Notes under the pieces: generated by a model
The model's input: only the letters and a program-made list of their open reading frames with translations
Told to the model about the DNA's origin: nothing
The model's database searches: none
Part shown: piece by piece, positions 53,036-61,887 of the stretch
How the letters are laid out: each line of letters starts with the position of its first letter
How positions within the stretch are numbered: the stretch's first letter is position 1
Made by a program: the position numbers and the translations under genes
Origin: an uncultured Lachnospiraceae bacterium
GTDB lineage: Bacteria; Bacillota; Clostridia; Lachnospirales; Lachnospiraceae
Direction: 5' to 3'
NCBI GenBank assembly: GCA_910587715.1
Contig: CAJUMV010000016.1
Location: 13,973 to 77,972, forward strand
Length of the DNA: 64,000 nt

Positions 53036-53360
53036 GACCATTTCCCTCCTTTTCCTTCGTGGTGGGAGATGGTAACGCCAAATTCTCCTTTTGGCAAGCC
53101 TCTGTTTTGATTTTTTCAAGATAAACCATTTTGAGCCTGCTGACAAAATCCTGCTCCGCTTTCGTGTCTGTCTGTTCGGGAAATGCAAGAGTAACCTGCA
53201 CCTGCCTGTTTTGATACGTTAACGAACAAACTACTTTGTTCTCTGTTCCTAAATCCATGTAAACATCTCTTAGCCGATTACTCTTTACATAGTTATGTGG
53301 CTTTGATTTCCCGTATTCTGCACTATTTGCCAGTTCTGAATCTGCCTCGCTGCGATACAT
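53028..53360 (-). CDS. Small recombinase-coupled protein
   Basis: 110 residues from ATG 53360 (TTGGAGGT site), MYRSEADSELANSAEYGKSK. Its stop overlaps the recombinase start by eight bases (GGTCATGCCTAA), so translation is coupled. Mixed alpha/beta, middle LRDVYMDLGTENKVVCSLTY then VTLAFPEQTDTKAEQDFVSR. No known domain. Its place suggests a partner of the recombinase, perhaps a directionality factor or a conserved transposon protein; this is inference from position. Confidence 0.75.
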   Translation of the reverse strand: MYRSEADSELANSAEYGKSKPHNYVKSNRLRDVYMDLGTENKVVCSLTYQNRQVQVTLAFPEQTDTKAEQDFVSRLKMVYLEKIKTEACQKENLALPSPTTKEKEGNGHA

Positions 53361-53557
53361 AAGTGTTACCTCCAAAATATAAAAAGATAACACCTATATC
53401 CATAAGCCCTGTTTCTTTATCCTCCTGTTTTAGGGGTACGAGTCCGCACTGAACACGGACGAGGCGAAGTTTTTTGCAAAAAGGTCAAACAGCGGCGTGA
53501 CGAGACCGACTGATTCGGTATGTATTGGTTATTTTTCTTTAGGAGTCGGCTGATATT

Positions 53558-53767
53558 TCAGATTGTGGCATGGCTGATATTTACGTTGGGTGAATTGTGA
53601 TTGTCTATCCTGTTTACTCTATCGCTATCCCTGTTCCTTGACCAATGCCCCATAAACCATGCCGCTATCTGGGTTAATTGAAAAATTGGATTGTTGTCTG
53701 CACATCGGACAATGCCGGCAAATGAAATAGGATAAACTTTCTCCACCATCTTTTCCACCTTTTCCAT
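53558..53767 (-). CDS. Small ORF of the mobile element, unknown
   Basis: 69 residues from ATG 53767, MEKVEKMVEKVYPISFAGIV, with AGGAGG eleven bases upstream; an ATG at 53806 is an alternative. It contains RCADNNPIFQLTQIAAWFMG and an Asn-rich tail. No family recognised. It is placed between the terminator at 53961 and the recombinase pair. Coding status rests on the ribosome site and frame only. Confidence 0.4.
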   Translation of the reverse strand: MEKVEKMVEKVYPISFAGIVRCADNNPIFQLTQIAAWFMGHWSRNRDSDRVNRIDNHNSPNVNISHATI

Positions 53768-53960
53768 TTCTGCGCGCTGACCTCCTTGGAACCCCCATTT
53801 CTTCATTCCTTTTTCAAAAAATAAAACTTACCCAATGGCTCAAAATTTGTGTTTTCATAAAATAATATTAAAATCCATTTTGGGCATTTCATAAAATGAG
53901 AAATAGAGGTTTGTATATAAAACTCTCTCTTCTTTATTCTGGGAATATTGTCATACACGC

Positions 53961-53999
53961 AAAAAGAAAGCCTTTGCGTATGAGAGCAGGCTTTCTTTT
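53961..53999 (-). terminator. Terminator in the mobile element
   Basis: AAAAAGAAAGCCT and AGGCTTTCTTTT form a 12-bp stem. Runs of T follow on both strands. It lies just after the small gene at 54032-54220. Confidence 0.8.
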
Positions 54000-54031
54000 C
54001 GGTCAATGCTGTATACCTATAGCATTAGAAG

Positions 54032-54220
54032 CTATAAACATTTGCTGAGACGTTTTTTATATAATCTGATTAGTTCGTCATAAAATTCTATGGTGGCACG
54101 CCAGTCATTGTCCGGCGGCATCAGAATCATTGCGACTGTTTCCATTGCTCCACTCGGATAAACAATCGCTATACCTATCCAGTTACCGCTGCGCTGACTT
54201 TTTAATTTGATCCCCATCAT
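54032..54220 (-). CDS. Small ORF of the mobile element, unknown
   Basis: 62 residues, MMGIKLKSQRSGNWIGIAIV then YPSGAMETVAMILMPPDNDW. An ACGGAGG site precedes the double ATG. It follows the 82-residue ORF by 17 bases and precedes a terminator, so it is the last gene of a small operon. No family recognised. Confidence 0.55.
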   Translation of the reverse strand: MMGIKLKSQRSGNWIGIAIVYPSGAMETVAMILMPPDNDWRATIEFYDELIRLYKKRLSKCL

Positions 54221-54237
54221 ATGTCAATTTACCTCCG

Positions 54238-54486
54238 TCAAGTGTTATACAAGTCTTTCTCCTGCTTTCCCGTATCCGTGTCCCAGAATTTTCCTCCCGA
54301 TTCCCGCATAACTTTTTTGTAATAAGCAGTGTACAGTCTGAGCAGCTTGCAGCCGAGCCAGTTGTCTGTCTTACATGAGGCATGAGGACTTCTAAAGCAC
54401 AAAGTCATTGTGGCTGATGGTCTGACATTCGTGCGTATGCCTATCCTTAATTGATTCATCTCATAAAGAAACGGTGTGTAAAACAT
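54238..54486 (-). CDS. Small ORF of the mobile element, unknown
   Basis: 82 residues, MFYTPFLYEMNQLRIGIRTN, with GATGGAGGG upstream. It has several Cys and aromatic residues (LCFRSPHASCKTDNWLGCKL) but no known motif. It lies between the Rep gene and the 62-residue ORF, on the same strand. Confidence 0.55.
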   Translation of the reverse strand: MFYTPFLYEMNQLRIGIRTNVRPSATMTLCFRSPHASCKTDNWLGCKLLRLYTAYYKKVMRESGGKFWDTDTGKQEKDLYNT

Positions 54487-54717
54487 TTCACTTTCCCTCC
54501 ATCAAATTTTTTGCTTTCCTATCACATAATTGCTGTTTTGGCTGTCAGTGGTTTTTACTTTACACCTTTACCATACTGTTATCTGACCAGAGGACTTGGT
54601 TATCCGTTTTCTCACACTGTCTCTTTGCCATCTTTTGTAATCAGTGTCCACCAACGCTTTAGAGGGGACGTATATATTAAATTGAATCGAATGTCTCGGT
54701 ATACCGTCCTGCCGTTA

Positions 54718-55656
54718 TTACGGATTAGTCCGCTTGAATTTTTTAGGACGGAGTGTAGCTGGTTTGAGGGGCTCAAACTTGTCTGAAAAATCCGCCCAAG
54801 ATGTCAGGTGGGTGTAAATGCTTTCCCATTTCTCGTAGCCTGCATCCTCTAGTGCCGGAGTGAGTTCCCTGTCCCGCAGGTGTATATCGAAAGCCTCCCC
54901 TGTCTCCTCATCTACACGGGTACCTTTGACTCCCAAAGGATTTCTTGTCTCATACAAAATCTTGATTCTTTCCTGCTTAACTTTCTTAAATGCCTCCTCA
55001 AACTCATCACTTTGCTCTGCTCTCCATGAAACAAGTTTGATATCCCGCTCAACCGACCGCGAACAAAGATACCCATGTTTACCCTTTAATGCGTCTGCCG
55101 ATTCGTTCATATTATGGGTGAGATAGTGAACCGCACTATTGTACTTTTCTCGTGTATTTACATAAGAGACATATGTAATACCGTTCTTCCAAAGCTTCGT
55201 AATTTCTTTATTGGCAATGCTATGTTGGAAATTGCACATTACATGGTAGTGCCAATTTCCGTTTCTTTGTCTGCTAAATGTTGCAAGATATCTGAAATTC
55301 TCGTAATGGCTGTTTACCCGTTGGATAAACTTTTTGAACTCCCGATGCGCGTCTTCAAGCTGTGTAAAATTCTTTTCCACATTGCCTTTCTGGTCAAAGG
55401 TAAGTGTCAGCATTACAACATCGGGCAGGTCAAAGTTATTCCAACATATTTCGCGGATTTCCTGCCGTCTTTTTTTCATCCGATTGTAATAGTTAAAATT
55501 TGCATAGTCGCTTGGTATGCTCCGTTTAATTTTCTTTTGCTTATCCTTTTTGACAGGCTGTGTCGTTTGTAGTATCATATTTTCATAGGTTGTAACATGC
55601 GTCCGCCTTCTCCCGATTTTTAGTTTGAATCCGCCTTCGATACATTCTTCTCCCAT
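54718..55656 (-). CDS. HUH rolling-circle replication initiator (Rep)
   Basis: 312 residues from ATG 55656 (GGGAGGG site). Motif 1 VVMLTLTF at 80-87, motif 2 WHYHVM with the His-x-His at 136-138, and a single catalytic-Tyr region REKYNSAVHYLTHNM at 169-183: the HUH nuclease layout of rolling-circle initiators, close to Rep proteins of small plasmids and microviruses. It would nick an origin on the element and start single-strand displacement. It may give the excised circle autonomous copies or serve as the mobilisation nuclease. C-terminus basic (LRPKKFKRTNP). Confidence 0.85.
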   Translation of the reverse strand: MGEECIEGGFKLKIGRRRTHVTTYENMILQTTQPVKKDKQKKIKRSIPSDYANFNYYNRMKKRRQEIREICWNNFDLPDVVMLTLTFDQKGNVEKNFTQLEDAHREFKKFIQRVNSHYENFRYLATFSRQRNGNWHYHVMCNFQHSIANKEITKLWKNGITYVSYVNTREKYNSAVHYLTHNMNESADALKGKHGYLCSRSVERDIKLVSWRAEQSDEFEEAFKKVKQERIKILYETRNPLGVKGTRVDEETGEAFDIHLRDRELTPALEDAGYEKWESIYTHLTSWADFSDKFEPLKPATLRPKKFKRTNP

Positions 55657-55883
55657 TCTTGTACCCTCCCTTTTTCTGTAAGGTAGCATAAAAAAATCCT
55701 GCCGTCCATTGGCAGAATGGCAGAAGAATTTGGATTGATTTTATTGTTATGTAAACCTATGCTCGATGCGTTGGGAAAAGCTAAGAGGGCGTTATGCAAA
55801 AAAGGCGTTGGTTATTTTAACGAAACTTTTTGATGGGATATCTGACGGGGTGATTTAATTTTTGAATAATACGTTTTGGACGA
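55657..55883. other. Intergenic region upstream of rep, possible origin
   Basis: AT-rich, 227 bases. GTTATTTTAA (55811-55820) is repeated inverted as TTAAAATAAC (55884-55893), the latter covering the stop codon of the next gene. A CTGCCG/GGCAG hairpin lies near 55698-55720. One TTATGTAAAC motif is at about 55746-55755. A nick site for the Rep could lie here; no motif proves it. Confidence 0.35.
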
Positions 55884-57266
55884 TTAAAATAACAAAACAT
55901 AAACACAATCTTCGGGGTCTTTGAGGGAAAGGGTCGCGCCTGCCTTACCTTGTTGTGATGTGGTGCCAGGGGGATTCCATGCTATGGGGTTGACACCAGT
56001 GGATGTGGCTGTTGTGACTCGCCACTCCACTAATTCAAAGGTGGGTTCGCCACTTACTATGATGTTACTTGTTACATCTAATTCGTAATAAACTCCTAGG
56101 GATTGTTTCGCTCCTGTAGTGAGATTTTCTTTATAATAACCCTTTACTATATTACATGTTCCCGTTTTATTGGGGATACGTGGCTCTGGATTGCCAGGGG
56201 ATACCTCCCAGTAGGTGTGGATGGCGTCACTTTTACAATGGATAATCAACATCGCTACACCATAGGATTGGACTTCGGAATCACTTAATGCACCTGTGCC
56301 TGTGTATGCTGTAAACCCTGCCTCATTTACCTTTATTTTCTCAGAATGAGGGGCTACTTTGTTCGTATAGGAATCAAAAACAGTGTTGCCTTTTTTGTAG
56401 GTGATGAGGTTGGGGACGGTGCCTATGAGGGGTGGGGAGGTGAAGGTACGATTGGTTCCTGCGTTTCCTCCCAATTGTGCTAAAAGTATCTCTGATGCCT
56501 CTTTTGCTACTTCTTTTATATAAGCTTCTTTGCTTATCCCCCTTGATGAAAGCATACCATTTAATGTTGAGGATGGTATCTTATTTACTTCTAATCGCGC
56601 TTGTAAATAACATGAATTTATGATTGCATTTCTAAGTGTGGAGTCTATTATATCATTACCACTCGAACTTGAACCTCCCTTGACGCTGTATTGGAAATTC
56701 ATGATGGTTTCGATAACTAGGATGTATTCGTCGGACTCGAAGTTCTTAACCGCCGCCTCTCCCCAAACACGCTTTACAAAAATCTGTGCATTAGTTACTC
56801 CACTTGATGCGTCTAGGAACCAATCTCGGATCTTTACTTCATTTGATGGGCTACCACCATTTTCCCACGGAGTGACTCCCCAAAATGCTTCTCCACTCCA
56901 ACCACTGACTGTGTGACCTCTGCGAGAGGTACAAACCCATTGGGAGCCTGCTATGCCATTGTAGCCGGGGCTATAGAAAGCGTAGGCGGGATCACCTGTG
57001 GGGGAGCCGTCTTTGGTGAGGAGGTAACAAAGGTAGCCGGTACGGGTGTAGGCTACACCATTTGGGATAGCAGAAGTGCCGCCGTGGTTATTGTCACTTG
57101 TACCGTTATAAGTGGCTCCGACTGCTCTTACTACATCATCTACAGGGTCGGCGTGGGCTGTGATTGGATTGATGAGTAAACAGGTTAGTGCTGTAAACAA
57201 ACCTACTGATAATAGCCTTAGCCTGCTGAGTAATGGAGGTTTGGGGATGTGTGATTGGAATTTCAT
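55884..57266 (-). CDS. Secreted protein of the mobile element, unknown
   Basis: 460 residues, MKFQSHIPKPPLLSRLRLLS followed by VGLFTALTCLLINPITAHAD, a clear signal peptide ending AHA/D. The mature part starts DPVDDVVRAVGATYNGTSDN, has GYLCYLLTKDGSPTGDPAYA, and a late beta-rich half (YYELDVTSNIIVSGEPTFEL). No anchor motif and no membrane helix at the end, which is abrupt (DPEDCVYVLLF). I know no named domain; similar exported proteins occur in Clostridial conjugative elements. It could act at the cell surface in transfer. Confidence 0.7.
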   Translation of the reverse strand: MKFQSHIPKPPLLSRLRLLSVGLFTALTCLLINPITAHADPVDDVVRAVGATYNGTSDNNHGGTSAIPNGVAYTRTGYLCYLLTKDGSPTGDPAYAFYSPGYNGIAGSQWVCTSRRGHTVSGWSGEAFWGVTPWENGGSPSNEVKIRDWFLDASSGVTNAQIFVKRVWGEAAVKNFESDEYILVIETIMNFQYSVKGGSSSSGNDIIDSTLRNAIINSCYLQARLEVNKIPSSTLNGMLSSRGISKEAYIKEVAKEASEILLAQLGGNAGTNRTFTSPPLIGTVPNLITYKKGNTVFDSYTNKVAPHSEKIKVNEAGFTAYTGTGALSDSEVQSYGVAMLIIHCKSDAIHTYWEVSPGNPEPRIPNKTGTCNIVKGYYKENLTTGAKQSLGVYYELDVTSNIIVSGEPTFELVEWRVTTATSTGVNPIAWNPPGTTSQQGKAGATLSLKDPEDCVYVLLF

Positions 57267-57407
57267 ACGCTTGCCTGCCTTTCTTCAAAATTTCTAAAAT
57301 TTTTAATTTTATTTCAACATGAATTTTGGGTATGAAAAAAGGATTCATACTTTACATGATTTTTGTATAAGCATAAATCCTCTTGTAATTCTATTTGTGG
57401 TTATGAT

Positions 57408-58028
57408 TTATTTATCAGGTATTTGATTTATCTGATTTTGTATAAAATTTGCTTCTAAGTCTTGTTGCGTATAGTTGACTGATTTCTTTTCTGATTCATC
57501 TAATAAAAATATCTGCTCTACATCCACATAATCTAAGTTTTTTCTTTTTAATATGTTATTTATTTTTTGTAAATGTTCTTCATAATTGTTAATCCAAAAT
57601 GTTCCAAGCATATTTCCCTTTTCATGTTTATATTGAAAATCGAATAAACTCAATATATCCATCCCTAAGACTGCTCTATATTTTATTTCGTAAGATAAAT
57701 ATATTTGTATATTTTCAAAACAAATTTCATCCGTTAGTTGAAACTCTTTAACTGTATATGGGTATATATTCACATCACTATCTGTTGCAGCTTTTAAATT
57801 AGTAGAAGGTGTATTCTGTAGAATTCTTTGATCTATATGTACTCCCTTCTTCGCAAGTAATTCTATCCCTATAATAGTATGTGGTGAACCTGTATCAACT
57901 TTAAATTGAATATGACGTCTCATATTATCAATTACAAACTCAATAGTTGTATAATATGAAAATCTATTGTTTGTATTTATCTTATATGGAGGATTAGATC
58001 TTGTTAACTCCGATCTTAAATTTGACAT
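57408..58028 (-). CDS. Retropepsin-like aspartic protease
   Basis: 206 residues. FKVDTGSPHTIIG at 43-55 gives the DTG-S active-site loop, and YRAVLGMDILSLFDF at 117-131 gives the hydrophobic-hydrophobic-Gly loop of single-domain retropepsins, with a conserved LGMDIL. So it should work as a homodimer. No signal peptide. The remainder is helical and ends in QNQINQIPDK. Very AT-rich. Its ATG follows the stop of the 58030-58395 gene with GAGGTGG inside that gene, so the two are coupled. Target unknown. Confidence 0.82.
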   Translation of the reverse strand: MSNLRSELTRSNPPYKINTNNRFSYYTTIEFVIDNMRRHIQFKVDTGSPHTIIGIELLAKKGVHIDQRILQNTPSTNLKAATDSDVNIYPYTVKEFQLTDEICFENIQIYLSYEIKYRAVLGMDILSLFDFQYKHEKGNMLGTFWINNYEEHLQKINNILKRKNLDYVDVEQIFLLDESEKKSVNYTQQDLEANFIQNQINQIPDK

Positions 58029-58029
58029 C

Positions 58030-58395
58030 TTATTCCACCTCTACTTTATATAACGTATCTATTGTTTCAATATTGTTTTCAGAATATTTATACTCAATCA
58101 AAGTTGTATCAGTGTGATTTTTCAAAGACTTCTTTTCGTATTTTAATGCTACATCAATATCATGTGCTATTATAATGTAATAAACATTTGATATTATTGT
58201 GCTAACTCCATTTTTCAGTCGCTCTCTCCCTCTTTTTGTAGATGTAATTAAAATACATTCTTCTAATGCCCATTGAAGTTTATCTATGTTTACTTCTTGG
58301 TCGGTGTTGATAACTTTGTATACCGTAGGCTCAATTTCTTCTATTTCAAGGTGGAATTGATTTTGAATAATGTTAAGTTTGTCTTGGAGTGTCAT
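58030..58395 (-). CDS. Partner ORF of the retropepsin, unknown
   Basis: 121 residues, MTLQDKLNIIQNQFHLEIEE, with AAAGGAG upstream. Mixed alpha/beta, with ISNVYYIIIAHDIDVALKYE and an acidic end. No family recognised. It ends one base before the protease start codon, so both are made together; it may be the substrate, inhibitor or adaptor of the protease. Confidence 0.65.
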   Translation of the reverse strand: MTLQDKLNIIQNQFHLEIEEIEPTVYKVINTDQEVNIDKLQWALEECILITSTKRGRERLKNGVSTIISNVYYIIIAHDIDVALKYEKKSLKNHTDTTLIEYKYSENNIETIDTLYKVEVE

Positions 58396-58511
58396 AGTGA
58401 GTTCTCCTTTCTCTAATTTTTCACTTATATTATAACAGATTTTTATTGAAATATCAAACCCATGTGTGCGCGGAATTGAAAATATTTTTATTATAATATA
58501 TCACACTAATA

Positions 58512-58745
58512 TCACATATGCTTTGACCAGTTATATCTGCATTTTGGACAACCTGTTTCATAGCCTTTGGCTGTGCGTCTGTTTATGTTTGCTTGCCATT
58601 CTCCATCTGAACCATAGCCACATTTAGTACATTGCCAATAAACTATTTTGTGTGCTCTACTTTTTACCTCTGTTGGTCTTATTTCATTTAATGTTGGATG
58701 CCATTCTTTTGCAAGTTCTGGATATTGTGATGCAAGGTCATTTAC
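58512..58745 (-). pseudogene. Out-of-frame fifth zinc-ribbon unit downstream of the zinc-ribbon gene
   Basis: Reading from GGC GTA AAT GAC near 58754 gives GVNDLASQYPELAKEWHPTL then RAHKIVYWQCTKCGYGSDGE and RRTAKGYETGCPKCRYNWSK followed by TGA at 58514. This is one more ribbon unit, nearly a copy of the last unit of the gene upstream. The upstream gene stops at 58738 in another frame, so a one-base shift separates them. Either a decayed tail or a recent tandem duplicate that lost its frame. Confidence 0.7.
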
Positions 58746-60186
58746 GCCTTGGTATTACCCTACTCCTAGAGTGTGTATGTATCTTTTGATCCGACCAATG
58801 GTATCTACATTTTGGACAACCTGTTTCATAGCCTTTGGCTGTACGCCTAACCACCTGGGCTTCCCATCTATGATTACATTTCGTACATTTCCAATGTACT
58901 TTTAAACTACTGCCTTTTGTTACATCTGAAGGTTGTAGTCTTCCATTTTCTTCGTAATCCCATTCTTTTGCTAACTCTGGATATAAATATGCAATTGATT
59001 TCTCATATTCTATTTTGTCTCTGCTATATACTAATGCGTTGTCCTTTGATAAATTTATGTTTATCTCATTTATACTGTGTCCTAAACTCTTTAATATATA
59101 ATCTACTACTTTGGTTAACATTTCATCTTGATGGGTTTTTGTTGAAAATTTTATGTAATCTCCATTGGCTTCAAATAAGTTGCTTTGTGTATGATCTCCT
59201 ACTACATAAATAAATCTCACATTGTATTGTTTACATATCTCTTTTTTATAGCTATCTATATCTTCTTTGTCTGTATGTGTTTTAAGCGGAGAGTACTCTA
59301 TACAGAGTGGAATACTTGGTACTCCGATATCAAATTCTATTCCCTGTGGATATTCTGATGATTTGAGCACTCTACATCTATTTTCCGTATTTGGAAATAT
59401 CTGTTTGAGTGACCAATAAATAAATTGCTCTGGGTATGATGTTCCTGCGTAACTACATAGTCTGCATCCTGCTTTTTGGGTTGTTCTACTTTTAATAGTG
59501 GAACTCCATTCGTGACCTTTCTTACATCTCCACTTCATTTTCTTACGTGCACCCCTTGATATGAAGTGTATATCTACTGGCTTATCATTTTCATCTAAAC
59601 CAGTCCATTCAGATAGGAGTTGCCTGCCATATTCTCCATTTTGCAGACACCATGCATACAATGTATTGTCTTCAATTGTCACTTGATTTTGATTCACTAC
59701 ATTGGATTTTAAAGCCGCACTACATATTTTACATCCACATATACCTGATGTTCTTCTAAAAACTGGTGCTATCCAAATATTGTTGCATCTCTGGCATTGC
59801 CACTTTACTTCTTTACTTGATCCTTTTGCTATATTATGTATTTCCACTGAGTTATTGTTTTCATCTAGCCCCATCCATTCCGATAATAACCTTTTCCCAT
59901 ACTCTCCATTGTTTTGACACCATGTATATAAGTCATTGATGCCTTGTTTTATACGTTTATTCTTGCTACACTCTTTGCATCCATATTTAAAATATGTTCT
60001 ATCACAAATTCTTTTTATCCATTCATAATTGCATTTAGGACAGTGCCATTTAACCTTCATTGTTGAACCACTTCCGATTTTATGTATATCTATAATATTA
60101 CTATTTTCATCTAGTCCAACCCATTCTGATAATAATTGCTGTCCAAATTCTCCATTGTTTTGGCACCATGTATATAAGTCACTCAT
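58738..60186 (-). CDS. Multi-zinc-ribbon protein with a possible nuclease core
   Basis: 482 residues. Three N-terminal units start (N)DLYTWCQNNGEYGKRLLSEW and end in treble-clef ribbons (CPKCNYEW...CKEC, CQRCNNIW...CKIC, CKKGHEW...CRLC). A middle part GTSYPEQFIYWSLKQIFPNT...GIEFDIGVPSIPLCIEYSPL resembles Vsr/PD-(D/E)XK nucleases that follow such ribbons. The last unit is ELAKEWDYEENGRLQPSDVT...CTKCNHRWEAQV...GCPKC, the DUF4379 pattern. It probably binds DNA or RNA. AGAGGAG before the ATG. The frame ends early; see the out-of-frame unit downstream. Confidence 0.78.
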   Translation of the reverse strand: MSDLYTWCQNNGEFGQQLLSEWVGLDENSNIIDIHKIGSGSTMKVKWHCPKCNYEWIKRICDRTYFKYGCKECSKNKRIKQGINDLYTWCQNNGEYGKRLLSEWMGLDENNNSVEIHNIAKGSSKEVKWQCQRCNNIWIAPVFRRTSGICGCKICSAALKSNVVNQNQVTIEDNTLYAWCLQNGEYGRQLLSEWTGLDENDKPVDIHFISRGARKKMKWRCKKGHEWSSTIKSRTTQKAGCRLCSYAGTSYPEQFIYWSLKQIFPNTENRCRVLKSSEYPQGIEFDIGVPSIPLCIEYSPLKTHTDKEDIDSYKKEICKQYNVRFIYVVGDHTQSNLFEANGDYIKFSTKTHQDEMLTKVVDYILKSLGHSINEININLSKDNALVYSRDKIEYEKSIAYLYPELAKEWDYEENGRLQPSDVTKGSSLKVHWKCTKCNHRWEAQVVRRTAKGYETGCPKCRYHWSDQKIHTHSRSRVIPRRK

Positions 60187-60257
60187 ATATGTACTCCTCT
60201 AAAATAAAAATACATTTTTATTCTTTATTATTAGATTTAATATAATATTAACATTAA

Positions 60258-60302
60258 AATAAAAATGATGCACTACAAATCCAAAGTAGTACATCATTTT
60301 TA
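60258..60302 (-). terminator. Terminator of the SLH-like lipoprotein gene
   Basis: AAAATGATG-ACTAC and GTAGT-CATCATTTT form a stem around AAATCCAAA; the minus strand continues with TTTTTATTTT. Confidence 0.85.
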
Positions 60303-60315
60303 TCTTTATCATATG

Positions 60316-61776
60316 CTAATATACGGTTACGTCTGTTGACAAACCATCTGTATCATTTGGATCAAATTGAAATTGAGGTGTATTTGCTGTGTTGTCGGGG
60401 GTGCCGACATCTTCGTAATTGCCCTCACTTGTAGAGGGCGCGGTGTCTGCAAACCATTCTGGATGCTCTTTCTTTAGTTCCTCCTCAATCTGCTTGACTA
60501 CCGCTTGATCTTCTTCCGATAAACTGTCATATTCAGATTGTAATGCATCTACTCCGCTGTCACCTTTGTACTCGTCATCACCTAAGATTATGTCGGTATG
60601 AGTCGAATTGATACCATCTTCGATTGTTGCCTGTTCGGGCTCCGCTGTCTCTTCTTTTACTTCGTGACCCTCTATTTTAGCTTGTTTTGCATTGAATTGG
60701 GTGATGCCTTTTTCTTGGCGTAATGTTTTGACCAAGAACTCTATTGCCTCTGAACGGGTGAGGGCTTCATCCCAACGGGTTACATCTCCTATAAGCCCTT
60801 TGGATTTTGCAACTATCAAGGCTTTGTAAAGGTCTGTCGGTAAACCATCATTGGGATTTTGGATTGCATAGGTGAGTTCGTAGGATTTCCAGTAGTCCTT
60901 TTTGGTGCCGTCCTCTATAAACTTTTGTTTGGATGCTATGTCGCCACCGTCTTTTGCGTCATTGAATGTTGCGGTTTTTACATCTACGCTCGCCATATCA
61001 TCGGAGAAGTAGCGGCTCACTAAGAGGTACAGGGCTTCGGCTCTGGTGATTGTGCCGTTGGCTGTGAGGTTGTTAAGGCTCTTGCTCGCTGTGTCGAGGT
61101 AACTGTTCCCTGCTAAACCTTGGGCATAGATGTTATAATCGCTTTGTCCGACTGCATCGGAAAAGGCGCTGTCTGCTGTTAAGTCTTGGACGGGTGTTTC
61201 CGCTCTGAATACCATCGCCATAAACTCATTTCGCTGTAAGGTGCTGTCTGGATTGGCGTAATTCGGATTCGCGTCCGGTAACAGATTGAAGTAACCATTG
61301 ATTCCCATGTACAATGCTCTTGTTGTGTCATTTTCTTCAAGGTCAGCGTAATTTCCCTGTACTGCATTGGATAACTGTAAACTGTCCGCTTCGCTGTCAA
61401 GGTACTTTAAGAACTCGCTGTTGTGAAGTGCTACACGCAAGGTATTGTTTGGCTCGTTGTTGCCCTCTGCATTGACATAGAGGACTCCATTTTTACCAGT
61501 GTCTGTAGGGGTAATCATGAGGATATCGTCCCATGATTTCCTTAGGTCTGGATTGGTAGATAAACTTGCCAATTCCTGCCAGTCTAAGGCTGATTCCGTT
61601 CCCTGCTCTTGATTGATGGGAGTCGCAACCTCTATCTCGATTGCGTCACCTTGGTTTATCATCTGTAGGAGTTCGGATTGGGTGACTGCCGCGCAGCCCA
61701 TTAACTGACTTGCAATGATTACCATTGTTATAGTTGGTATTACGATTCTCTTGATGGTCATAAATCTTCCACTCAT
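60316..61776 (-). CDS. Lipoprotein with SLH-like domains
   Basis: 486 residues. The signal ends ASQLMGC, a lipobox with Cys at residue 28. Three units resemble S-layer homology domains: NPNYANPDSTLQRNEFMAMV, NNLTANGTITRAEALYLLVS and GDVTRWDEALTRSEAIEFLV. The last 120 residues are acidic and disordered. SLH domains bind wall polymers, so it may tie the membrane to the wall. GAGG lies eight bases before the ATG at 61776; ATG 61761 is an alternative. In an element it may modify the host surface or help transfer. Confidence 0.75.
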   Translation of the reverse strand: MSGRFMTIKRIVIPTITMVIIASQLMGCAAVTQSELLQMINQGDAIEIEVATPINQEQGTESALDWQELASLSTNPDLRKSWDDILMITPTDTGKNGVLYVNAEGNNEPNNTLRVALHNSEFLKYLDSEADSLQLSNAVQGNYADLEENDTTRALYMGINGYFNLLPDANPNYANPDSTLQRNEFMAMVFRAETPVQDLTADSAFSDAVGQSDYNIYAQGLAGNSYLDTASKSLNNLTANGTITRAEALYLLVSRYFSDDMASVDVKTATFNDAKDGGDIASKQKFIEDGTKKDYWKSYELTYAIQNPNDGLPTDLYKALIVAKSKGLIGDVTRWDEALTRSEAIEFLVKTLRQEKGITQFNAKQAKIEGHEVKEETAEPEQATIEDGINSTHTDIILGDDEYKGDSGVDALQSEYDSLSEEDQAVVKQIEEELKKEHPEWFADTAPSTSEGNYEDVGTPDNTANTPQFQFDPNDTDGLSTDVTVY

Positions 61777-61808
61777 GTGAGGTACCTCGCTTTCTCAATA
61801 ATGATTGA

Positions 61809-61827
61809 GGGCATCCAATGATGCCCC
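61809..61827 (-). terminator. Short hairpin between the lipoprotein gene and its upstream gene
   Basis: GGGCATC-CAAT-GATGCCC, seven pairs, with weak T content after it (AATCATTATTG on the minus strand). Possibly a weak terminator or processing site. Confidence 0.45.
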
Positions 61828-61887
61828 CAAAATAAACAATATAAAATTAAAATATACTTCTTTTTAGGAAAATGTCTCATTCTATGC

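Noticed and set aside
53803..54006. 67-codon minus-strand open frame in the element
   Set aside because: Its start overlaps a strong bidirectional terminator and it lacks a ribosome site.
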